This document shows, one piece after another, positions 45,229 through 51,078 of a stretch of DNA of 51,078 nucleotides. The notes under the pieces were generated by a model. It saw only the letters and a list, made by a program, of their open reading frames with translations, searched no databases and was not told where the DNA came from. The stretch lies in assembly GCA_018666775.1 (NCBI GenBank), contig JABIXC010000018.1, positions 1-51,078 of the forward strand. The letters are read 5' to 3'. The position numbers and the translations under genes are program-made. The stretch is from Rhodospirillales bacterium (GTDB lineage: Bacteria; Pseudomonadota; Alphaproteobacteria; SMXQ01). Numbering within the stretch: the stretch's first letter is position 1; each line of letters opens with the position of its first letter.

Positions 45229-45960
45229 TCAGGCCCTGCGACCTGTGGGGGATTTCTTGTCGTACATGGCCTTATCGGCCTGTTCCAACATGTCCGAGGC
45301 ATCTTCGCCACCTTGAAGGGAGTAGGCCCCAATGGAAATTTTCATGGAGACCTGTTGGCCATTCCAGTTTAGCGGCGTCTCAGCAATGGCCTTGGCCAGA
45401 CTTTCAGCCTTTTCGCGGGCTTCTTTTTCCGAAGCATTGACTAAAATTGCCCCAAATTCATCACCGCCCAAGCGTCCGACGACATCGGATTCGCGCACCC
45501 CATGGCTTAGTATTTTGGCAATATGCATAATGGCGGCATCCCCCCCAGCGTGGCCGAGGGTGTCGTTGATCTGCTTCATATCATCGATATCAAAATACAA
45601 GACGCTGACCTCACCGCCATAGCGTTGGGCAAATGACAGCATCCGGGAAAGTTCGCGAACAAAGGCCCGGCGATTTGCCACCGGCACCAAGGCATCTTCA
45701 TCGGCCAGTTTTTCAAGATAACTGACCCGCGCTTTGCCTTCTTGTAATTCCTGACGCAAGGCGCTGACTTCTTCCAAAAGGTGCATGATGGCATCGCGCA
45801 CCTTTGGTGTGAATTCTTCTTCTGGGATGCCCAGAACCGATGTTGTATCCCCAACGGCACCTGTCTTTGCAACGCCTGCATCTTTTCCCACAGGGGTGGC
45901 ACCGCGCGCGCGCGCGACGCCTGTGGTGCCTCTGACTGGTCGTGAATCACCGATTCGCAT
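45229..45960 (-). CDS. Diguanylate cyclase (GGDEF domain protein)
   Basis: 243 residues from MRIGDSRPV (ATG 45960). Residues 1-45 are low-complexity (an Arg/Gly/Ala-rich part that is GC-only in places), 46-85 are a coiled coil, and 88-243 are the GGDEF domain: the variant opening DALVPVANRRAF, then FDIDDMKQINDTLGHAGGD, RLGGDEFGAIL (165-169 GGDEF intact) and the I-site RESD at 156-159, five residues before. It makes c-di-GMP and should be product-inhibited. No transmembrane or sensor domain. A CtrA box lies about 87 bp upstream, pointing to cell-cycle control. Confidence 0.92.
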   Translation of the reverse strand: MRIGDSRPVRGTTGVARARGATPVGKDAGVAKTGAVGDTTSVLGIPEEEFTPKVRDAIMHLLEEVSALRQELQEGKARVSYLEKLADEDALVPVANRRAFVRELSRMLSFAQRYGGEVSVLYFDIDDMKQINDTLGHAGGDAAIMHIAKILSHGVRESDVVGRLGGDEFGAILVNASEKEAREKAESLAKAIAETPLNWNGQQVSMKISIGAYSLQGGEDASDMLEQADKAMYDKKSPTGRRA

Positions 45961-46046
45961 TGCAGTTTCGTTCCTATTCCAGACCCGATATGGCCCATTC
46001 AGGCCCAAGTCAACGTTACGGTTAATAAAGTCCTAGTCGCGAAATC

Positions 46047-46061
46047 TTAACCATGCGTTAA
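46047..46061. promoter_or_regulatory. CtrA box between the GGDEF gene and purE
   Basis: TTAA-CCATGCG-TTAA, part of the near-palindrome CTTAACCATGCGTTAAG. On the minus strand the second half (TTAAGA) sits 17 bp from TATTAA, the spacing of a CtrA-dependent promoter reading towards the diguanylate cyclase gene. Confidence 0.65.
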
Positions 46062-46136
46062 GAAAATAGCATAAACCCGCCATTTTCAACAGTTTCATGG
46101 GTATAAAAGACGCCGCAACCTTTCTCACCTCTGTTG

Positions 46137-46164
46137 TTGCCTTAAAAGCGCCCCTACCTATAAT
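46137..46164 (+). promoter_or_regulatory. Predicted purE promoter
   Basis: TTGCCT (46137-46142) and a perfect TATAAT (46159-46164), spacer 16 bp, about 24 bp upstream of AGGGGGAA, the purE ribosome binding site. No purine-riboswitch structure is seen in the short leader. Confidence 0.6.
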
Positions 46165-46194
46165 GGCCGCTTTCTTTTTACAGGGGGAACAGAA

Positions 46195-46689
46195 ATGGCC
46201 ACAACTACGCCACCTGTCGCCATCGTCATGGGCAGCCAGTCTGATTGGGCAACAATGCGCCATTGCGCAGACACCCTGAAGCATCTTGGGATTGCCCACG
46301 AGGTGAAGATCGTTTCCGCGCACCGGACACCATCGCGGCTTTATGAATTCGCGCGCGGGGCAAAAGACGAAGGCTTTCAAATCATCATTGCTGCCGCTGG
46401 GGGTGCCGCCCATCTGCCGGGCATGGCCGCCGCCATGACACCGCTGCCCGTGTTTGGCGTGCCCATCCGGTCCAAGGCCCTAAAGGGCATGGACAGTTTG
46501 CTGTCCATTGTCCAGATGCCCAAAGGGGTGCCTGTGGGAACCCTGGCCATCGGAGAAGCCGGTGCGGTGAATGCCGCATTGCTTTCGGCATCGGTATTGG
46601 CGCTGAACGATGACAAGATTGCATCTGCCCTTGATGCTTTCCGTGCCGAACAAACTGCAGCGGTAGCATTAACACCAACAGACACATAA
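46195..46689 (+). CDS. purE: N5-carboxyaminoimidazole ribonucleotide mutase
   Basis: 164 residues, class I PurE. Converts N5-CAIR to [13 protein letters not shown] with the catalytic Ser/Asp, SAHRTP, and [11 protein letters not shown] are the active-site motifs. GGGGGAAC lies a few bases before the ATG. purK follows after 52 bp. Full length. Confidence 0.97.
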   Translation: MATTTPPVAIVMGSQSDWATMRHCADTLKHLGIAHEVKIVSAHRTPSRLYEFARGAKDEGFQIIIAAAGGAAHLPGMAAAMTPLPVFGVPIRSKALKGMDSLLSIVQMPKGVPVGTLAIGEAGAVNAALLSASVLALNDDKIASALDAFRAEQTAAVALTPTDT

Positions 46690-46741
46690 CCCTTTCCAAG
46701 CCGCGCCCAATGGCGCGCTCATTGAATTGCACCCATAAGCC

Positions 46742-47848
46742 ATGAACGACATTCCTTTCCCTCCCATTTATCCGGGTGCCGCCATCGGTATCATTGGTGG
46801 CGGACAATTGGGCCGCATGACCGCACTGGCCGCCGCCCAGCTGGGCTACCGGGTTCATATCTACACCCCCGAAGCAGGCAGCCCGGCAGGTCAGGTCGCG
46901 ACATCTGAAACCGTTGCCGCCTATGATGATGTTAAAGCCCTTGGTGAATTTGCCCGTTCCGTTGATGTGGTGACCTTTGAATTTGAAAACATTCCGGCCG
47001 CAAGCGCCCATGAAATTGTCAAACACACCCCCCTGCGCCCGGCACCCCATTGTCTGGAAATCACCCAGGACCGCGTGGTGGAAAAAACCTTTCTGAACAA
47101 AGCGGGCATTGCCACCACGCCGTTTGCCGCCGTTGGCTCTGCCGATGAACTGAGCACAGCCCTTGAAACCATCGGGCGGCCTGCGGTTTTGAAAACAGCC
47201 ACCATGGGCTATGACGGCAAGGGCCAGGTGCGCATTGGTCCAGACACCGATGCAGCGGATGCATGGGCACAAATGGGCGGCGATGCCGGTATTCTTGAAG
47301 GCTTTGTGGATTTCGATAGCGAAATTTCCGTCATTCTGGCCCGTCAGGGAAAAGAACAATCGGCTGTTTTTGATGTGGTGGAAAACCGCCACGTCCATCA
47401 CATTCTGGATGTCACCATTGCCCCCGCACCGATCCCCCCAATCAAAGCCATAGAAGCGACCTCAATCGCCGAGGCCGTTGCCGAAGCGCTGGATTTGGTG
47501 GGGTTAATTGCCGTGGAAATGTTTGTGACCTTTGATCACAAGATTTTGGTCAATGAAATCGCACCTAGGCCCCACAATTCCGGGCATTGGACCATTGATG
47601 CCTGCATCACCAGCCAGTTCGAACAATTCGTGCGCGCCATCTGTGGCTTGCCCCTTGGCAATCCGGCACGCCATTCCAACGCCGTGATGAAAAACCTGAT
47701 TGGCGATGATGTCGATCATTTCGATGAGATGATCACCGATCAAAACGCCAAAATGCATCTTTATGGCAAAACAGAAGTCCGGGCCGGCCGCAAGATGGGC
47801 CACGTGACCAGGCTCTATCCGCTGGAAGCGGGCAAAGCCCCCGAATAA
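46742..47848 (+). CDS. purK: N5-carboxyaminoimidazole ribonucleotide synthase
   Basis: 368 residues. ATP-grasp enzyme making N5-CAIR from AIR, bicarbonate and ATP. GGGQLGRMTALAA at the N-terminus, FEFENIPAAS, ILKTATMGYDGKGQ-type nucleotide loop (here VLKTATMGYDGKGQ), EGFVDFDSEISVI, and NEIAPRPHNSGHWTIDAC near the end. It ends three bases before the convergent COQ9 stop. No terminator in the gap. Confidence 0.97.
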   Translation: MNDIPFPPIYPGAAIGIIGGGQLGRMTALAAAQLGYRVHIYTPEAGSPAGQVATSETVAAYDDVKALGEFARSVDVVTFEFENIPAASAHEIVKHTPLRPAPHCLEITQDRVVEKTFLNKAGIATTPFAAVGSADELSTALETIGRPAVLKTATMGYDGKGQVRIGPDTDAADAWAQMGGDAGILEGFVDFDSEISVILARQGKEQSAVFDVVENRHVHHILDVTIAPAPIPPIKAIEATSIAEAVAEALDLVGLIAVEMFVTFDHKILVNEIAPRPHNSGHWTIDACITSQFEQFVRAICGLPLGNPARHSNAVMKNLIGDDVDHFDEMITDQNAKMHLYGKTEVRAGRKMGHVTRLYPLEAGKAPE

Positions 47849-47851
47849 GCC

Positions 47852-48517
47852 TTATTGGCGCCTGTCCTGGCGGCCTTCGCGCAACCGGCCCAGCAATTCA
47901 AAGGGGTCCGGCAGGTCTTTGATCACCTTGCGCAGCTTTCCCTTGGCCTTTTCAATGGTCATGACATCTTCGATGCGCCGATCCAGAAAATCGCTGGTTG
48001 CTTTGAAATTTTCGGTTTCATCCCCCAGCCAGAACAACACCACTGCCGCCACCACGGCGGCCAGGGTTGCGCGCTTGGTATAAAAATTAAAATCTGTGGA
48101 TGTGTCGCCAATGCCCCGCCACATGGCATCGACCGTGGCGTAGAAAAACTTTGCGCCCATGATCTGGTTTTGGGGCAATGCCAGCCACACCATAAGGGCG
48201 CGCACGGCTTCGCGTTCCGGTTCGCACTGTTGCAGGCGCAACGTGATGACGTGAATGATGCGCCCCCGAACACTCATGGCTTCCAGCGTTTCAGGGTTAA
48301 GGGCATCGATCATCCGTTGATCGGCAAGGCCTGTGTAATAGTCAGAAAATTCTTCGATGCCGCCCTGAAATGCCAGGGTCGAAAACGTGGCATCTAATCC
48401 CGCATCCTGAATGCCTGCGGCCAGCGCCTTGGCGCTCCACCCGTCAAACGGCACATGGGGCAGGGTTGCCTTCAGGATGGTTTGCCGCGCATTTGCAAGA
48501 TTGTCTGAACTGCTCAT
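47852..48517 (-). CDS. COQ9 family protein (ubiquinone biosynthesis)
   Basis: 221 residues from MSSSDNLANA (ATG 48517), set by AAAGGG four bases upstream; the longer frame to 48832 is antisense to the peptide deformylase and unsupported. The start resembles a TetR-type helical bundle (LANARQTILKATLPHVPFDG), and then the COQ9 domain DALNPETLEAMSVRGRIIHV, WLALPQNQIMGAKFFYATVD, MWRGIGDTSTDFNFYTKR. COQ9 binds lipids and supports ring modification of ubiquinone with Coq7. It lies 16 bp after def on the same strand. Confidence 0.93.
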   Translation of the reverse strand: MSSSDNLANARQTILKATLPHVPFDGWSAKALAAGIQDAGLDATFSTLAFQGGIEEFSDYYTGLADQRMIDALNPETLEAMSVRGRIIHVITLRLQQCEPEREAVRALMVWLALPQNQIMGAKFFYATVDAMWRGIGDTSTDFNFYTKRATLAAVVAAVVLFWLGDETENFKATSDFLDRRIEDVMTIEKAKGKLRKVIKDLPDPFELLGRLREGRQDRRQ

Positions 48518-48533
48518 GACACCCTTTATGAGT

Positions 48534-49124
48534 TTAGCTGGCTCCGCTATCGGCTTCATCTTCTTCGGATTCAAGGCGCAAGGGATTGCGTTCAAATTCT
48601 TCATTGAATCCAAATAGCCTGAGATCGGTGATCTGCATGGGATATAAAACCCCGTCCAGATGATCGCATTCATGCTGGAGCACCCGGGCATGAAACCCCT
48701 TTGCTTCGCGTTTGATGGGGTTGCCATCAAGGCCCACCCCGGAATAACGGATATGGGTAAAACGCGGCACAATGCCCTGCATGTCTGGCACCGAAAGACA
48801 GCCTTCCCAGCCGAATGCCTTTTCATCGCCAATGGGCTCGATCACCGGATTAATCAGAACTTCCAGGTTCCTGACCGGTTCTTCGGTGTATTCCTCTGTG
48901 GGCGGGCTGTATTCTTCCTCATCACTTTGGGGAATGTAAAAAATCACCACCCGGTAGGGCACATAGACCTGAGGAGCCGCAAGGCCGGCACCCCGGGCGT
49001 CGACAAGGGTTTCCGCCATATCGCGCACCAGCGCGTGGACAGCGGGGGCCTTGGGGTCTTCGACCTCTTGGGCCCGTTCACGTAAAATTGGGTTGCCCAT
49101 CCGGGCGATTTTCAAAATAGCCAT
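48534..49124 (-). CDS. def: Peptide deformylase
   Basis: 196 residues from MAILKIARMG (ATG 49124). Removes the formyl group from N-terminal Met. The three motifs are GAGLAAPQV, EGCLSVP and QHECDHLDG, with Cys and two His binding Fe/Zn. An acidic insert (DEEEYSPPTEEYTEEP) lies between motifs 1 and 2, and the acidic end (ESEEDEADSGAS) is longer than usual. Upstream neighbour of COQ9. The longer frame starting at 49175 is not supported by family similarity. Confidence 0.95.
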   Translation of the reverse strand: MAILKIARMGNPILRERAQEVEDPKAPAVHALVRDMAETLVDARGAGLAAPQVYVPYRVVIFYIPQSDEEEYSPPTEEYTEEPVRNLEVLINPVIEPIGDEKAFGWEGCLSVPDMQGIVPRFTHIRYSGVGLDGNPIKREAKGFHARVLQHECDHLDGVLYPMQITDLRLFGFNEEFERNPLRLESEEDEADSGAS

Positions 49125-49369
49125 GGCCGCAATATGGCGATCAACCCTGATCAGGTAAAGCCTAGATCGCGCCATTGGCCTATATCACGCCCCAAACCCC
49201 AAAAAAGGCGACATTTAGGGGTGCTTTACCCTTCCCATGGCTGATAAAAGGTGATAAAAGCGGCGTTCCTTGGGGCCAAAGTTTGGCAACCTGGAATTAA
49301 CACATTGATTTTATGATATTTGTTCACCCTGAACGCAATCATTGAACACAACAAAAGGCAGGCCATTTC

Positions 49370-49573
49370 GTGCTCGTAACCGTTAAAGATAACAACGTTG
49401 ATCAGGCGCTGCGCGCCCTCAAGAAAAAAATGCAGCGTGAAGGCGTCTACCGCGAAATGAAAATGCGCCGCAGCTTCGAAAAACCATCCGAAAAGCGCGC
49501 ACGCGAAAAGGCAGAAGCCGTTCGCCGCCACCGCAAGCTCATGCGCAAGCGCATGGAACGCGAAGGATACTAG
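49370..49573 (+). CDS. rpsU: 30S ribosomal protein S21
   Basis: 67 residues starting at GTG 49370, preceded by [27 protein letters not shown] followed by a strongly basic end ([20 protein letters not shown]) is typical of S21. It functions near the anti-Shine-Dalgarno sequence of 16S rRNA. A strong terminator follows 20 bp on. Confidence 0.97.
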   Translation: MLVTVKDNNVDQALRALKKKMQREGVYREMKMRRSFEKPSEKRAREKAEAVRRHRKLMRKRMEREGY

Positions 49574-49593
49574 GCCCGTATCCAAATGTTTAG

Positions 49594-49622
49594 AAAGCCG
49601 CCTTTAACAGGCGGCTTTTTTT
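49594..49622 (+). terminator. Rho-independent terminator of rpsU
   Basis: AAAGCCGCCT-TTAAC-AGGCGGCTTT, a perfect 10-bp stem, with the T run extending to 49622. Confidence 0.93.
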
Positions 49623-49776
49623 ATGGCCCGGATCGATACGGACACCCCCTGATCAAACTACCATCTGCACCCCTGCTTCCCATGCCCAAACTTTAGAACG
49701 GGGGGTCCGGGGGTTTTTGGGTGAGGCAACCCTGTGCTATGGTTTTTCGACCCATGAGGGATTAGGGAGAGAGACC

Positions 49777-50253
49777 ATGCAACGCACACTTCAATTACGC
49801 CGGAATATTTTGGGGATGGTCCTGATTGCCCTGCTGGTTCTGGCCCCCGGCCTTTCGGCACCCACTGCTGCCTACGAGCCCGTGGATGCCGAAAAACTGA
49901 TCAAGGGGTGTGATATAGCGCCCTATAAAGGCATGGCCACAACAGCCCAAATGGCAACTGACATATTCAAGTCAATTGCATGCTTAGAGAATGTCTTTCT
50001 CGATCAGGTGGAGATCATGTTTGATCCGAAGCAACTTTCCCGAAAAAAAGCACACAAGAAATTAATACAGCTGCGCGAATCCTCACTCTCTTTATACAAG
50101 GCTATTTATTTGGAACATAAAGGGTGTATGTGCGGCACCATTGGCTATCTCGGCTACCCAAACGCAACATTACGGATACTCCAAAATCTGATTCGCCAAA
50201 CAATTAAACAAAGAAATTCATATCGCAACCAGATTAAAAAACGCAAAAGATAA
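49777..50253 (+). CDS. Exported protein of unknown function with four cysteines
   Basis: 158 residues from the ATG at 49777 (AGGGA upstream); a start at 49717 would add 20 residues with no support. Signal peptide about 1-31 with the hydrophobic core NILGMVLIALLVLAPGLS and a likely cut after APTAA-Y or nearby. The mature part is helical and has Cys in KGCDI, SIACLEN and GCMCG, enough for two disulfides, and ends very basic. It lies alone between rpsU and the GH108-like gene; its last 300 bases are richer in A+T than the surrounding DNA. I do not recognise a family. Confidence 0.7.
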   Translation: MQRTLQLRRNILGMVLIALLVLAPGLSAPTAAYEPVDAEKLIKGCDIAPYKGMATTAQMATDIFKSIACLENVFLDQVEIMFDPKQLSRKKAHKKLIQLRESSLSLYKAIYLEHKGCMCGTIGYLGYPNATLRILQNLIRQTIKQRNSYRNQIKKRKR

Positions 50254-50267
50254 AGGCTCTCCATATC

Positions 50268-51078
50268 TTATTTCCCATTCAATGATGGCCCCATATTTCG
50301 TGCTCTTCTTCTGAGGCTTTCCTTTTGCTTCTCTGAGAATTTCAATGTATTGATCTTGACGATTCGTTCTTTAACAATCTGATGCCTTAGCGCCGTTAAT
50401 TTTCCAGATTTAATGGCCTCATCAATATCAGCCCGCGTCCGCGACCCAAGGCTACCATCAACATTCAACTTGCTCCCCGTAACCTTATTAAGGGCGGCCT
50501 GAAGCTGCATAACACCATCATCTTGGCCCTGATTAACCGCCCCATCGAACACCTGCTTGGCAAGCTCTGGATCAGATATCTGTTCTAAACCAACGTCCTT
50601 GATAAAAATTTTCCTATAAATACGACGCGCTTCTTCTGCACTTACCTGACGCAAGCGTTGATCTAATTCATCTTTTGTCAGGGTGTTACCCTCACGTTTT
50701 TCATATTCCCTCAGGGTCGATTTTTTAATGCCACGCATTGAAGGATCATCTGGGTTAAAGAGCCCCTCTCTTCCCAAGACACCATCAATAATTTTTTCCC
50801 AATGATCTCCCTCCACTAATGGACGATCGGGTGCATTTTCCGCACCCTTCATGTCTGCCTTTTGGCTTTCGCTCAGGATCGTGCCGGGGGGCAGTAACGT
50901 GGTGGGCGCCTGTAACGTGTCGGGGGCAATCTGTTGCGGTGCCCGCTTCGGGTAAAGCTTGCGCAGCGCCATGGCTTCTTCTTTGATCCCGGATGGAAAA
51001 TCAATGCCATGATCATCAAGGGCTGCAAGCATCATGGTGCGCCCGGATTTTTCCAGCCACGTGCCCTCTTGGAGATCG
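50268..51078 (-). CDS. GH108-like / peptidoglycan-binding protein, cut by window edge
   Basis: The frame is open to the window end with no start codon before 51035, so the gene probably extends further. After a Pro-rich part (about 30-60 of the visible protein from 51035) comes HWEKIIDGVLGREGLFNPDD, like the catalytic start of GH108 muramidases (Glu in the R-E-G position), then SAEEARRIYRKIFI and DGAVNQGQDDGVMQLQAALN with NVDGSLGSRTR, the PG_binding_3 pattern. It may be a cell-wall hydrolase, perhaps prophage- or secretion-linked; no phage genes are visible in the window. GC is below that of its neighbours. Confidence 0.65.
   Translation of the reverse strand, partial: DLQEGTWLEKSGRTMMLAALDDHGIDFPSGIKEEAMALRKLYPKRAPQQIAPDTLQAPTTLLPPGTILSESQKADMKGAENAPDRPLVEGDHWEKIIDGVLGREGLFNPDDPSMRGIKKSTLREYEKREGNTLTKDELDQRLRQVSAEEARRIYRKIFIKDVGLEQISDPELAKQVFDGAVNQGQDDGVMQLQAALNKVTGSKLNVDGSLGSRTRADIDEAIKSGKLTALRHQIVKERIVKINTLKFSEKQKESLRRRARNMGPSLNGK

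Noticed and set aside
46385-47401. Open frame of 338 codons on the minus strand
   Set aside because: Antisense to purE/purK, which have clear families; the peptide has no recognisable motifs and shares its stop-free length with high GC coding bias.
48518-48832. 105-residue N-terminal extension of the COQ9 protein
   Set aside because: Antisense to the peptide deformylase gene and unlike COQ9 proteins; the ATG at 48517 has a good ribosome binding site.

Overview
The window is chromosomal DNA from an alphaproteobacterium, most like the Rhodospirillales group. This rests on the gene set and order: serC-serA-hisZ-purA; ybgC-tolQRAB-pal-cpoB next to ruvCAB; zapA followed by 5-formyltetrahydrofolate cyclo-ligase with a 6S-like RNA gap; RcdA (DUF1465), TrcR (DUF1013) and DUF1192; COQ9; and full CtrA boxes (TTAA-N7-TTAA) in front of genes. 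Genes are tightly packed, and many starts and stops overlap by 1-4 bases.

Layout. 1-792 is an island edge beside tRNA-Glu(CTC): a truncated IS3-family insertion sits inside the 5' end of what looks like an HNH-endonuclease gene, followed by about 480 bp of gene-free, repeat-containing DNA. 793-4243 holds tRNA-Glu, a JAMM peptidase, a small membrane protein, an RluD-type pseudouridine synthase and rpoH behind an extended -10 promoter. 3677-6270 (minus strand) is a predicted pseudokinase coupled to a membrane protein. 6411-18955 (minus) is a metabolic and housekeeping run: purA, hisZ, serA, serC with a leader RNA, thiD, glmM, folP, ftsH, tilS. 18991-28904 (minus) is the Tol-Pal envelope system and the RuvABC Holliday-junction machinery, then YebC and a YmdB-type phosphodiesterase. 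28904-30344 is 5-FCL, a probable 6S RNA, zapA and a DUF4164-like protein.

30542-38339 (plus) carries class I aldolase, a VOC protein, thiE, efp and suhB, then a three-gene OmpA/MotA/MotB-like set resembling a stator complex. It converges on an MsbA-related ABC exporter. 40412-44001 is the cell-cycle segment: rpmE, rcdA, DUF1192, trcR, YdcH and TIGR02444, with a gene-free 690-bp stretch that holds two perfect CtrA boxes and three terminator-like hairpins, a good place to look for small RNAs. 44005-50253 has phosphofructokinase, a diguanylate cyclase with its own CtrA box, purE-purK, COQ9, peptide deformylase, rpsU and a Cys-containing exported protein. The window ends inside a GH108/peptidoglycan-binding protein.

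The least explained parts are the IS-broken endonuclease at the tRNA edge, the pseudokinase/membrane-protein pair, the MotA/MotB/OmpA-like trio, and the CtrA-box and terminator-rich gap at 41208-41895. All functional calls come from reading motifs and from family knowledge; no database search was run.
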